Positions 37,381 to 49,657 of a stretch of 64,000 bases of DNA are shown here, piece by piece (the stretch's first letter is position 1; every line of letters begins with the position of its first letter). Location: NCBI GenBank assembly GCA_023653785.1, contig JAMKCH010056715.1:82382-146381 (forward strand). The letters run 5' to 3'. Source of the stretch: Ophioderma brevispina. Lineage: Eukaryota; Echinodermata; Ophiuroidea; Amphilepidida; Ophiodermatidae. Below the pieces are notes generated by a model, which was given only the letters and a program-made list of their open reading frames with translations, made no database searches and was not told the origin of the DNA. Made by a program: the position numbers and the translations under genes.

Positions 37381-37421
37381 TTAAAGCAATACCAGCACAT
37401 TTTTGAAGAGCGCCCCTTTAA
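37381..37421 (+). mobile_element. Solo end of family B
   Basis: TTAAAGCAATACCAGCACAT, then TTTTGAAGAGCGCCCC, matches the left terminus of family B at 42.2 kb. TTAA recurs at 37418-37421, so only a terminal stub is present. Confidence 0.6.
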
Positions 37422-39087
37422 GTAGTTTTGAGAACTTGAAATATATCTGCTTGCACAACCTCTTTTGGAACACCCAGTATAAATTGAAAAATTTTCATAG
37501 TTTATTATATTTAAAACAATATTTCCTTATTTGACTTAAAAAGAGGCGTTTTGCGCGGTTTTATTTTACTACTTTTGTATTTGTTTTAAACATGTTTAAC
37601 GTTTTAGGCGAGATGAAAATAGAAGATTTTGATGAAAATAACATTTTGCCCTCTTCTTTTCTTTGGCCTCATGACCCTTTATCATGCACTTAATCAAGAA
37701 AAGAGAAAAAGCGGCTTTGCACAATTATTGCTCTAAGTAAAACGACCATATTGACCTTAAGTGAAATCTCGACTTTTCGGAGCAATAGCTTCATTATCGT
37801 CATGACTATGCACTCTAAAGCAGCATGCCAACAAGTATCACATCAGCGCTTAGATTTCTACTTCAGTGTCAGACAGATCAATTTGATCTCGTCAAAAAGA
37901 CGATAGGCGTATCGTCTAAATCACAGTTGGGACATTAGGGTGGTTAAGATGAGCACTGATACGTACGTACGACGCTTTCCAATTGAACCATCGCAAGGTA
38001 ACCGCATGACAAACTTTTGGTTGGAATTGTAACGAAACAAGTCTTAATCTCTGTATTACTGACAGCTTATTTTTACTGATAAACAATAATAGACCCATCA
38101 CGAAAAGATAATAATTGGCGAATTCTTATTTGTGTATTCTAAATCAACAATTTTAGTTGGTAGTACTTGCAAACGCGCATTATTATACTGCGGTTTTGGG
38201 GGTTTTGGTTTTTTTTTAACTTTTTAATTTTCCCTAGTTAGGATGGTATTTTTAAACCATGGTTGTCGATTCTCCGCAGGACATGGCATATCATAGATGA
38301 CATCAATTCCAAAAAAATGATATGCACGAGGGGATAGCTTTTCACATTGTTCGGTATGATAACCAATACAGTCTACAGCATGATAAGGAGAAACGAACGT
38401 TACTGAAGATATGCACGTGTAGAAAAAAATAGTGAACAGTTACGTAAAACGTAGTGAACAAGCGAACATAAAACTTGGCGAACAAACGAATGTGCCGGAC
38501 TGGCTGCAGCAGTAATCGAATGGCTTGAAATGTGGTGTGTTTAAGAATCGTTTACAATTAGGGAGGGAAATGGAAACAAACCGTTGAAAAGGGTAATAAT
38601 AGGACCAACACAAGAAGAAAAAAAATTGGAAGCAATGAGTAGTGTAAGGTAATCAACGTAATGAAAGGAATAAAAAAGTGAACGATATGAAAAGAGTATC
38701 AAGCAAAGAAACAAAGGGGGAGAGACTTAAACACGATAATTAGAATTTTGTGTCAGAATACCCCTACTTCAATCACATACAATAATAAGGACATTTGTAT
38801 GTGAAACAAGTTTTGGTTAAGGTAAAATTTTTCCGTCAAAGTACACAATTTCCTGATTATGTTTTAGCTCGTCTCAGTGACCACCAATTCAATTCACTTG
38901 ATAGTTAAGCAAAGCCTAAAATACTCATATCATATTGTTTGCTACATCAATCAATTACAGCTATATCGTCTATGTAGACGAAAGCACTCACCAATTCTAG
39001 ATACGAACCCTTCAATACTGGCCCAGTGGGGGTTGGAAGGGACCTGTTACGTAGAGTGATGCGACCAAACAAACAGGACACGGTGTT
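37422..39087. other. Lone transposon-like end, otherwise blank
   Basis: TTTTGGAACACCCAGTATA at 37464-37482 looks like the end of an IS630/mariner-type element, but no inverted partner was found. The rest is AT-rich, with an A-rich patch near 38420-38720. Confidence 0.35.
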
Positions 39088-39121
39088 AGAAGTGTTATAG
39101 TCCACCGGACTCACGGTATGA
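39088..39121 (-). mobile_element. Possible fragment of family K
   Basis: AGAAGTGTTATAGTCCACCG then GACTCACGGTATGACC resembles the terminal stem of family K (AGAAGT, TATAGTCC, CCG, ACTCA, TA, TCCGG). Short and diverged. Confidence 0.3.
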
Positions 39122-39173
39122 CCAATTTCTCAATTCATTTTATTTTAAACTATTTGGTAATTATATTCCTAAA

Positions 39174-40023
39174 TTAACCATTCGTCTACCGAAGGGCGGG
39201 GGGGGGGGGGGGGTGGTTTACCGCCCCCCCCCCCTTCAGGTTTTTTTCCCCGGCTTGCTAAAACCCCCATTTTTGGTGCCAAAATTAGTCTAATGTATTC
39301 AATTGACATGTTTCCGCTGCTTTTAATCCAAAAACAAAAATCCACGGGGTGGTATGTAGGTAAGATACAGGGGATCCCCAAATGATCGAGTGGGGGGGGG
39401 GGTGGTAACACCCCCCCCCCCCCCCTACGGAAAGAGACAGTTACCAATATGCCTAACACAACACAGGAACATCACATACAATTGATTTTGGTACCACTAG
39501 GATAGCTTCTGGTCTCATCTTTCCTTTGATACCAAAATGGTACCAACATGCCTAGCAGCATTACGTCACAATGACGTCATAAAGCTTGCATTGTCAGCCA
39601 AAACTGCCATTTCCATAGACACCCCCAGTGAAAAATTCAATTTTTCGCCAAAAAGGTAGGAAAATCAGAGGTTTTATGGCGGTTTTGGACTTACTGATGG
39701 AAATGCAGTTTTTTAATAAAGAAATCATTTTAGAGCTATAATAGGGTGTCTGAGTCGCTAAAATTGACGAACTATCAATTTTCAACCCTATATGCAGTGT
39801 TTTCATACTTTTCTCAACATCTGACGTCATAGGGTGACGTTTCATATTGATGGGGACGGTAGACTTATTTTGGTACCAATGGAAAGAAGAACTCTAAGCT
39901 ATCCGTTGGTAACCAAATTACAGGAATGGGTGGTCAGTAACGAAAATCAAAGTGGGGTGGTAACAACCCCCCCCCCCTTAAGGGAGTTTTGTTACAAAAA
40001 ATTGGCTCAGGTAGACGAGGTAA
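39174..40023 (-). mobile_element. Family E element, copy 1, with three G/C-tract hairpins
   Basis: Left end TTAACCATTCGTCTACCG; right end CAGGTAGACGAGG, where the terminal TTAA is mutated. It is the reverse complement of copy 2 at 49.7 kb in overall order: terminal hairpin, TAAAAACC..., a CAATTGACATGT block, second hairpin, CRE-like sites, and a run through TTTTAGAGCTATAATA, third hairpin. G-run/C-run hairpins lie at 39191-39237, 39391-39425 and 39953-39979. No transposase. TTAA and CC-starting ends suggest piggyBac-type mobilisation. Confidence 0.82.
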
Positions 40024-41334
40024 GGAAGTGTAATATGAGGGGTACACACTCTGATTTATAAGCTAAATAAAAACGTTCACATTTATATTTTCGCATTATC
40101 GCTGCTATCCTGTACTAAAATATTACATAGAAAAATGACGCCTTCCCATTCAGACTTTTACATGTACACAACTGCCACATAACGTTGTGACCAAAACGCC
40201 TTCAGACGTGACTGAAATTAATATACAATCCTGGCACTAAATAGGAATTTCGCTGATGTCCATTTTAAGAAGGCAACTAAGCGAAGAGAAAAATAGACGA
40301 GATAACGGTAAATTAACACTAGCTAACAGTGAAAAGAGAAACCCAATTAGCACCAAAGTAAAGGTTCGTATACATGACGTAAATAATTTGCAGCCTGATA
40401 CTACAGTAACTTTCTACACACTACATTGACTACTATTGACTACACACAGTACACTACTATGACAATTATTGCCGTGCCCTGGGGGTGCTACGCCTCAGGA
40501 AACAACGTTGAAAATTGCTGATTGGCGAGTTATCAATACAGGTTGTCCTTCTCCCTGACAGCCAGACGGGGATGTAAAATAATAACGGACTAGCGCTACA
40601 CATGCTTCGATCCTTCCATCGGTCATTTCATTTTGACTATTGTCCCAACCTAAAATCCGATTTTAAATTCAAACAACAATGGCATTTGGTTGTTTTGATA
40701 TATTCTTTCCAGGAGTCCAACATGCGAAGTCAAAATATCTATATAGTTCAGATGGTGTTTGTTGCGAGGTTAAAGCACGTCCTATATGCTTGTTAGATCC
40801 CGTGGCACGGCGAGCAACGGGTAATGTATGCCGGCAATGGCACGTTTGCTGTCTATACATAGGAATTACCATAACGGGATTAGGGCATCCCCGATCACCG
40901 CCCTCAAAAAAATTTAATTGACTTTAACGCAATTACAGTGCAATTATTTTTGCGCGACCTTTTTTAACATAATTGACGATGCTTGAATTTGTTTCTGGCA
41001 TTTTGAAGTAACTTGGGGTTTCAAATTAAAAAAAGGAATATAAAAGTGATATATGCTCTAAAAAAATCTACACTTTCCTTACACTATTAACGATGGCAAC
41101 GAGATATTCACATGTTAGGTGGCATTAAAAATCAAAAGCCGTGATTTTTGCACTGATATACAGCTTCCGGTTAGGAAAAAAAAGTTTTTCTTTCCCAAAG
41201 GTGATGTAAGTGAGAACTATTTTTTGGTACAAAAATTGTTACAACAAATTAAATTATCTCGAATCTATCAACAATTGAAAATTAAACCTAATTCCAGAAG
41301 TACGTAATATTGATTCCGTATAGGTAACATCAAA
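40024..41334. other. No feature recognised
   Basis: Non-coding sequence with no shared repeats. Confidence 0.4.
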
Positions 41335-41416
41335 GTCAGTGGCTTTGAGATGGTTTCCTGGTACATGTAGTGACTGCAAACTCATTTGGGGAAGGCATCT
41401 CAAAAAACCACTGACC
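41335..41416. repeat. Short inverted repeat
   Basis: GTCAGTGGCTTTGAGATG and, 45 bases on, CATCTCAAAAAACCACTGAC are complementary apart from the CTT/AAAA inner bases. Possibly a very small MITE. No second copy found. Confidence 0.6.
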
Positions 41417-42207
41417 TAAGACTAGGCTTGTTGTACTTGTGTGATAGTATATTTCATACCGATTCAAAATATATGGGCATGAGGAATCGGCCAATGCGTC
41501 TGGAAGACACAAAATTATAGTTAAATCGACTTCAAGCCACCTACCTAAACGTACCAAAGTTGATTTGTTATTCGTGCTCCGATATGAACCAAATTGCAGT
41601 GTGTTCCACTAATGCCAGAAAGGCCTAAGAAAACGTCTGTCATCTTTCTCATAAATGGTAGCTTAAACTGAAAAGCACTCGTCGACATCTATTTCTCAAA
41701 CTTTTCTGCAGGACCTGGACTGGCTTGACAGTCTTCGGCGTAATCTTTGGACGCGCAATTACTGTTTCGTTTTGACACAGTGCTGAGCATAGTATATAGT
41801 ATGAGTGCTCAAGGTATTGTCAAATCACAGGAGATGAGGCGGCCTTTCCTGCACAGTTGTATGATCCCCGTACATACACGGTGTTTTCACCTTGCAATAA
41901 CCTGTAGCTATAGCACGTTTTAAGGTATACTCAAAATAATTTCTTGTTATGTGTGTGCAGGTGAAGTCATTTATCTAATGGCAGCGACGCACACTTATTT
42001 AATCAGCTTGGCATTGCTCGAAGTCCTCACGAATAGGTTAAAGGACACATTGCGATTTTATTTTCTGTCTAATTTCTGCTCTGTTTTGAACACTCATAAC
42101 GCCATATACGGTGCGTTCGTTTCCTGAAAGTGATGTGTTCATTTTTACTCTTAATTTAGAGTATACGATTGCCGTTTAACGATTGGGGTTATTGAGGACT
42201 TCGATAC
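41417..42207. other. No feature recognised
   Basis: Non-coding sequence. Confidence 0.4.
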
Positions 42208-42748
42208 TTAAAGCAATATTAGCACATTTTTTAAGAGCGCCCCCAATTTTCAAAATTTGATATTTTTGCACAGGACGTTGGGAAAGTGTATAGGAACTTA
42301 CCAGCGAACAGAATGCTAAAAAAATGCGTATTTATCACCAAATAAGCCCGATTTTGTAATTAGAATGGGATCCCAGATTGGACTTAACGGCAAAACTGGA
42401 AATGCTAAGTTTATGTCCGTCCATGATGAAATAGTGCCACCTCGAGAAAAATAACCTCGCCTAGTAAAAACTATCAAAACAAATAATGATGAGGTAGACA
42501 CGTTCATGACGCTATTTCCCGGATATTTCACATTGGAAGGGCCGGTTTCCAGCAGCCGTTGATTATTATGGGGGATCCCCGATAATAAATTATTCTAGTA
42601 CAAAAATTCCTTCGTGTGTGGAAAACAGACTTTCGAGCTTAACCTCACAGGTATTAGTTACTAGCCAGTTACCAATGCAACCGTGTAAAACCCTCCAAAT
42701 TGTGAAAAATTGGGGGCGCCTTCAGAAAATGTGCTAATATTGGCTTAA
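42208..42748. mobile_element. Family B element, TTAA-flanked
   Basis: TTAA at 42208-42211 and 42745-42748. Left end AGCAATATTAGCACATTTT with AGAGCGCCCCCAATTTT; right end AAAATTGGGGGCGCC with AAAATGTGCTAATATTGGC. The arms are about 50 bp. The interior is non-coding apart from short frames. The exact TTAA on both sides makes a piggyBac-type origin likely. It is 541 bp. Confidence 0.85.
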
Positions 42749-42934
42749 AAAGCTCGCGTTCGTTTGAAAAAAAAGTTGCGTTCAGCTTGCCCACTTCTAA
42801 GGAATTACTACAAACAATTCTCCAATGGCAACAAAACCTCAACATTGGGCAAATTGGGAGTATGTTTCATCGAATAAAATCTACAGAATCCTCATAAATG
42901 TGCCTTGGATTGTATTATTGTTTTGGGAACGTAG

Positions 42935-43150
42935 AGCGTATTCCAAAATGACCTTTTCCTAAAATCTGAAAAGAAAGCAACCGTAAAAAGAGTGGTACAA
43001 AAAGAAGAGATTGAAGGACAGTTAGAAAGCGTATCCAATGCCAAGGACATGGAAATCTGGTGCAGAAATCATCCAAGAAGGGAAGATAAATTTTGGAGTA
43101 ACATATGTGCAGAACTAGAGCAGAAGAGAAGAAGAATCGGCAATAACTAG
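42935..43150 (+). other. Open frame of 71 codons, doubtful
   Basis: A plus-strand frame without its own start runs to a TAG at 43148-43150. It is rich in lysine, glutamate and arginine (for example KRVVQKEEIEGQLE and WSNICAELEQKRRR). The composition is more protein-like than most frames here, and an AG lies before it at 42933-42934, so an exon or a decayed element frame is possible. No family recognised, no donor site established. Confidence 0.12.
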
Positions 43151-45510
43151 GATGGATTGACTCATCTGGACTACCCGTTCCTCAATGCCACTGAGACTTT
43201 CAAATGATTGGACCAAAACCCACCGTGAGAGTCCACAATCAGACTGATTGGCTACTACACTTTGAGTACAATATGCCCATCCAACAATGACACAGTTCAG
43301 TGGGTGTACTTTTACATACATTGACATAAACTGACCTTGTGTGATGGGTATCAGAATCATACCCAAAAAACAGGGGGTGTATTCTAAATACATTGGTGAA
43401 TTGAAATCTACTAATGTGCCAAGGGAATGAGATTTTACTAGCTCATATTTTAGATCATAGAACCCTATGAATAGCAATCAAATCGACAAGCAAAAGCAGG
43501 TTCATCTCACATGACTCAGTGATAGCCTTGGATGGGCACATGTTAAATAGCAGCGACCAGGTAGGTTCTGGGTATATTAAAAATCACAGTATTAAAATCC
43601 GGGGTGTAATATTTGCTAAATCCTATCTAACGGGCAGCAGCCGAGATGCTGTCACCATGTAGGCCAATGTCCTCGTTTGTCATTAAGTTGGGGGTGTCAG
43701 ATGGATCCTGCTGGAATCTTGAAACATCCCATCAATGTAGTTATAGGGATGACGACCCCTGTGTTGGAATGGTAACTTCCAACATTGCTAAATCCACCGG
43801 TGAATGACAGCTATTGAACTGCACCATGGGGTTTGTAATTTTATTAGCTCAGAGTGAAGGTTAAGATAGATCCTCTGGAATGATCAGTACAAATCTGAAT
43901 GCTTCACCTTTCACAGTTCCATCGCATCCTTTAATAATGACATATTCCTCCGAATAGAAAATTATTTTTTTTGTGGGCGGGTAACAAGGGGAGAGAAGAC
44001 ATATCACTTTATGCTACAAGCATGGAAGGTGGATTGTAAGCGTTACCGGGTGGTAATTATACATTAAGACAAACTCACCAATGACCACTCGTTAGCCACG
44101 ACCTGCCTGGGACCTAGATACGTGCTGCATAATTGAACAGCCATGAATAGTCATAGATAACATACAGGTACCTAGAGCAAACTGTGCGCTGTTTATTGGG
44201 GTTGAATTTCGGACACAAGGCAAAGCTCAAAAAAATAGCCATTTTTGTTTCAAATCACGATCTGCTCGTCACCAACGGTGTGCTGAAGACAGACAATCTA
44301 GGGGTATCCCTCAAAACTGATCAGGGACGGCTCGGGACAGTCAGGGGGTTACACCATACTCTTTACGAAATGACTGTGATATACATAGATAGGTATAACT
44401 ATCTGTACATTGGACCGACTGCTTAACGTCCCCTGCTAAGGAGGGGTGTTCCGTGGGTTATTTGCCAGGAAAACCACGGGGGAGAACGGAACTCGAGTCT
44501 GCGTACTTGCCCCCCCATTAACATTTCAGTTGACCACGATTCGCGTATATCCTACTCCTGGGTCTATAGATGAGTGACATTTGTTTATGTTGTGGCGCCC
44601 CCTGTGGTGTCAGAGAGTGAAATGGCAGGCAGAAGCCCATATACTTTGCACAGGGAATTTCGTTTTTCTGCTCTTAACTTTGGTTTCAAATTAAATAATA
44701 CCAACATTGATATTAAGCATGCTGCTAATGCTACCCGTGCATATTGTAACCGATTAGATCAAGAAAGGTTCTGCAAGTAATTTATGACCAGATGTTATGT
44801 AGTCTGTCAATGAACGACTGTAATATTTGCCTGCCAGAAAACAACAGAGGGCGTCCTGAATGTCAATATGTGACATCATCGGTCACCTCATCTATACGGA
44901 TGAAATTGTTCACACCCGGAAGTGACACCTTTAAGCGGTTCTCGGACGTGTCGCCTGCTTCGCGATCCCCCCACCTTTGCACTCTATGCCAAGTTACCAA
45001 ACAGTGGCACAACCAAACGTAGACGATAACAGAAAGTCGATTTATAGATTTGTGTTTAATAATAAGAATAAGGGGGCCATGCCATTCGTACACCTTTTAC
45101 ATTATTTTTATACTCTGTGCAAAGAAACGCAGCCAGATTGGACCTTGGAGAATATGGGAAAAGAACCAATATAGCACTCAGGTTTAAACCCTCAACCAAC
45201 TCAAGGCGCTAATCAAAACCAGAAAGCTTATTACTCAAGGTTCGATTATTTTAAAAATCATCTGCCAGCTATCAACATACCAATTCCATCTTGTATTCAG
45301 CCACTAAATATTTTATGAGTAAGAGGTAGTTGGAGAGTATAAAGAACACAAGAGGACTTTGCCAGCAATTTTGATCTGCAAAGTTGTTAGATCGGAGCAG
45401 AATACCGGGATTTATAGTAATAAATTTTGCTGCAACTATAACTAAAAGCTATTTCTACAGAGTAATAAAACTGGACCCTGATTGTGCCTGCCAACTTTCA
45501 TCTTTAAGTA
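43151..45510. other. No feature recognised
   Basis: The 120-codon minus-strand frame at 43115-43477 and the 68-80 codon frames at 44.2-45.1 kb have no recognisable domain. A small stem, CCGTGG and CCACGG, lies at about 44451-44479. Confidence 0.4.
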
Positions 45511-45692
45511 AGGGACGAATTCAGTACTCAACTGGCGGGCGTTTTCCGGTTCTGCCCGGTTCAATTAATTCATTTAGTTTGCTGAATTACTTAATCGGAT
45601 TAAAGGAGTCAGAAGATTGAGCGGATTAAATGAACCGCCTGGAACCGGGCAGAACCGGAAAATGCCCGCTGGTTGAGTATTGATTTGGTACC
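45511..45692. mobile_element. Family J, palindromic MITE
   Basis: TACTCAACTGGCGGGCG, TTTTCCGGTTCTGCCCGGTT and C on the left match the complement of GAACCGGGCAGAACCGGAAA, ATGCCCGCTGGTTGAGTA on the right. Stem of about 60 bp. The next element, family G, begins within two or three bases of its right end. Confidence 0.8.
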
Positions 45693-45693
45693 T

Positions 45694-45868
45694 AACATGT
45701 TGGTGGACAAGATAGACGCATTCCCAGTACTCATATCATCCACCTGTCAATGATCCCTGTGCAATCGCTAAGCATGGATTGACAGCTGAATGTATTGTAG
45801 TCCTGGAATGTATGCATCTTGTCCACCAACATGTCTGGTGGTTTACGTCATATTGAATACGGTCTATA
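45694..45868 (+). mobile_element. Family G MITE, copy 2
   Basis: ACATGTTGGTGGACAAGAT near the left and ATCTTGTCCACCAACATGT near the right form the stem. The inner CACCTGTCAATGATCC and GTGCAATCGCTAA match copy 1 at 15.4 kb on the same strand. The right outer end TTGAATACGGTCTATA is present. The left outer end is absent and element J takes its place. Confidence 0.8.
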
Positions 45869-47069
45869 AAGATCATGCTCATCGGTTATGTATAGGTAAA
45901 GCTGGAGTCCTTTGAATCAAATAGTCCGTTTTGTGCTTTGTCTACGGATTCATATTAAAATGAACGTAGACATCAAAATATTGACCACTTCCGGTAAAAT
46001 CTGGGGTTCTGAGAACGAGGCTATTTGCGATCGGGCCATAGCCCTTTAATATTTTCGGAATCAAAAGTATTTTGTGATACTAAAATTGAACATTTGTGAT
46101 AGACAGATTCGTGTTGATTTTTGCTTTCCGGAAGAATTCTGCAGCAGAATTTGGATATTTCTAACCTCGGCGTCCACGCGATACCGTAATACTGTAACAT
46201 AAGTGTGCCACAAAAAGAGAACAGTCATACCCCTTTCTGCTAGCAATCAAGTAAAAATACAACAATGAAATACAGTTGAAATATAACCATTTCAGTTGGA
46301 AAATTTAAAGAATGGAATTAAGCAACTTGATTCAAAATACGAGGGAATTATTGACACACACGTACATTACATTAGGTATAATCTGAATATTATTGTCCTA
46401 CCATACTCATCATTCTATAATCCAAACCCTTTCCCGTACGACCGGGTAGATAATCCAGGTTATCTTGACTGCTGATCATTGAAATCGCTCGAAGAATAAA
46501 AACATATGTAACTCCTAATTGATTTTGGCTTGACTTGCGCAGAGATAACTCCCTGATAAACAGGTAAAGATTGGCTGGCGCCGATGGCTCCATTCTTGTC
46601 GTCTACATCACAAGGATTATGTCATGTTCCAATTAATCGCACCATCCGGCTTAATCTCATCGTGACAATTCATGCAGTCATCATTTCGCCAAGATGAAGG
46701 ACAAATCCAATGTCCCATAACACCCATCACAGATGAAAGAAAGTTCAGAGATTTGCAGTCCAACCGACAGTGCAAGTTGTCCCTTATCTATCAGTGATAT
46801 CACTGGGTTACCGCATTAATGTCTAGTAATGAAAGACACGAACTTTGTTGAGAGCTTAAGGATGTACTATGCATAAGGCAACAAGTTTTTCGCAAAGAGT
46901 TCGAAGATTAAAAATTCAGACTTCCCGTAATATACTCATATCTCAGCCTTACTCCAAGTACTACTCTCGACTTATACAACCAAACGCCATATTGAATTAT
47001 TTACATGAATTTTCCTAGCACATCAAGGAAATCAAGAGGATAAAACAACACCTCGAAGAAGACATGGAA
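45869..47069. other. No feature recognised
   Basis: Non-coding. A perfect 14-bp palindrome, CAGTGATATCACTG, lies at 46792-46805. Confidence 0.4.
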
Positions 47070-47258
47070 GAAACAGGTGGAGGAGGGAGTAGGAGGGTTG
47101 GGTGAGGATGGAGGATGCATTGACGGGGAAAGGAAGGAAGGATAAGGAGTCAGGGCGGTTGCTGCAATGTTGAGGTGAATCCGGCCACCCCCGTTGGACG
47201 GGGGATAAAACCGGATTTTAAACTTTTGTTTAGTAGTAGTCGTAGTAGTAGTAGCAGT
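47070..47258 (+). repeat. Family F dispersed repeat, copy 2
   Basis: A purine-rich lead, then GGCGGTTGCTGCAATGTTGA, GGTGAATCCGGCCACC, CCGTT, and GATTTTAAACTT, ending in a run of GTA units. The same order as at 19.5 kb. The trinucleotide end differs in unit orientation. Confidence 0.6.
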
Positions 47259-47356
47259 TGGAAGAAATCTGGAATTCAACGACAAATGACAGATTACATG
47301 TATTGTAGTCTCAGAACGGGGGTCTCCATTGCATAAGAATTGATAACACCCAGCAC

Positions 47357-47690
47357 CTAACCAATATTTAAAAATAAAATCTCACTTTTACCACCCTTCC
47401 TCAGTTTTGGTATCCAGGTATATGCATCAAGTGCAATCTTATTCTTATCGTATCCAAGACAGTGTTCTCCAAAGATCATGAATAGATCCCGCCAGAGGTG
47501 TGTACATACCTGGCGCTTCACTGAATTCTGCAACGTCCCGTGTTCTGTGCATTGTTGCTCCAGCATTTGGCAGACCAAGAGATGTTCCAGTTGTCTATGG
47601 ACAGTTCCGCAATCACATGTAGTGTTAAATTCGCTTCCGGTAGCACCACTTCCAAGGAAACCTTAGATTAGCCTAGGATCAAATGCTAGT
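47357..47690 (-). pseudogene. LINE reverse-transcriptase C-terminal relic with Cys/His motif
   Basis: Minus-strand translation gives TTCDCGTVHRQLEHLLVCQM followed by LEQQC. C-x-C-x7-H-x4-C followed by a second Cys is the C-terminal zinc-knuckle-like motif of many non-LTR retrotransposon proteins, where the family pattern is CDCG...T..HLL.CP. Upstream, in another frame, ANLRFPWKW fits the preceding NL..WG block, with in-frame stops, so at least one frameshift has occurred. No catalytic RT domain remains. Confidence 0.72.
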
Positions 47691-49657
47691 TAAGGCGTTA
47701 AATGTACCCTCAGTATTTGCCAAGGGGTTGGCCCTGTGTATTCATCCACGTATGACTAATTCCTTTCTAATGAACTTTTTGTAAGATTCAGGTAGTCGTT
47801 TTCTATGGCAAAGTCACCAGAACTGGTTCAGCGCCATCTGATGATAACACATCCCCGCGCATTAAGCCCAAAGCGACGAGGATATACGCCATGGTCACAT
47901 TTTTTTAGCGTAAATTTAGGACCATTTTATTTTTCAAGACAGCTCGACTTCCTTTTCAAGTATGGGTTTTGAAATGATTTAGCTGTCCTGACTTAGCAAC
48001 ATGACTCGTGAAGATGAAACCATCACCAACGACTCAACCAATTAAAATTGCACCGGACTTTACCTCTTTGCGTCCGGTGGTCCATCAAAATGAAACACAT
48101 TATTCACCAAGTCCATCTCTTTGTGGTTGCTGCAGCTTGCTTCTCCAACGCTTTATACGGTTAGTTAAGTTGCCTATTTTTGGTCTTTGCTAATGTTTAC
48201 CATCTTCAACACATGTCTGATACACTTCATATCGGTGCTTTCACTTCCACATTGTGTTTTCATGTTGGTTTCTTTGCAGCATTTGAAACGACACATAGCT
48301 AGTTGATTGTCAGCAATCCGCCTATGGCATTTGCCCCTTTAAAATGAACCATATGTGTTTTTTGCAAGTCTGTTGTCAATACCCTCGTCATCCTTGGTTG
48401 TTGAATGTTGTTCTCAGCTTCATTTAATGCTGATCTAGTCTGAGAAATTGCCAAAATATGGGCATGATAATTATCTAGACGGCAAAATCTAGATTCTCAT
48501 CGGTAAAGAGTATCGAAATCTACTGTTTAATATTGTAATGGAATTAAGGCTTAAATTATTGAGATTAAAATAGCTATAACTATACTGATTAGCTTTCTGG
48601 TACTACTGCTGCCGGAGTCTTCTAGTGACAAGTATTTAACTCGTCACAGCTAGATTCCCCTTTCTAACAATATCATTACAGCATCATCATGCATTAACAT
48701 AACCTAGGCATATCAAATTCCAGATTCACAACAATTAAATAATCTGAATTGGCATTCATTTTATAACTCCATAGGGGAATCCCCAGATCATGTAATTTGT
48801 TTTGATCTTAAAGACATAAACAGTTGACTAGTTTATAAGTTTACATCGTGGGAAATCCCATTTCCCCTATTGTGCAATCTATCTAGTTGTAAATTACAGG
48901 TGTGAGCTCACTATAACACTTAGGGCAATCCCTCCTTGTTTTTTATCATAAAAAAGATTTTCCCGTGAGAAATACTTTTTCTCAATAAAATTAAAAATCA
49001 AATTTAATATTTTTAGTCAAAAAATGGAGGTTTTTATAAAAACAATGGTAAGTAGTCAAGATCTATTTATCTTTTCAAAAAACATCAAAGCATTAGTGTC
49101 TCAAAGTTCCTTGGGCCACGACTACTTCTTTAAAGAGTTTTGCTTGTTATTTTCTCTTTTTCCCAAACTTTTTATTATTCATTTTATGAAGGTGTTTATG
49201 AAATTAATTTCAAAACAACTAATTGTTCTCTATCCACGAGGCAATTACAAAAAAAATAATATTTTCTTTGGATACCCTTGTCATGGCTTGCACATGGCCA
49301 AGTGATGAAACATGAAAATTACATCTATACGTCATAGGTTGGGGTCCGGGACCTAAATAAAATGGGATAGGACACTCGATCAAGAGAATGGATGCGTACT
49401 GCCACACTAATCTGCATGAAATTTGAGCGTATAGTAGCCAGTCGTGCCGTGGCCGATATTACGCAAGTCATCCTCCCGGTTACGTCATGAATACGGTTTA
49501 TGCAAATTAATTATGTAGCTTATCGAAACATATGGTGGCGCTATCACCATCGATATCGAATTGTCTATGGGCATTTGTACACAGGTCACCCGCCTGTGGT
49601 TGTCGTGAAGTGGAGAATAAGTGGAAGGTTTACCTAAATCTCACAGTTTATAAAATG
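47691..49657. other. No feature recognised
   Basis: Some of 47.7-47.9 kb could be more decayed LINE sequence on the minus strand, but I could not align it. The rest is AT-rich and blank. The 93-codon frame at 49024-49305 is phenylalanine/leucine-rich, as expected from AT-rich DNA. Confidence 0.4.

Noticed and set aside
43115..43477. 120-codon minus-strand frame
   Set aside because: No domain, no splice or promoter context, and length within chance expectation.
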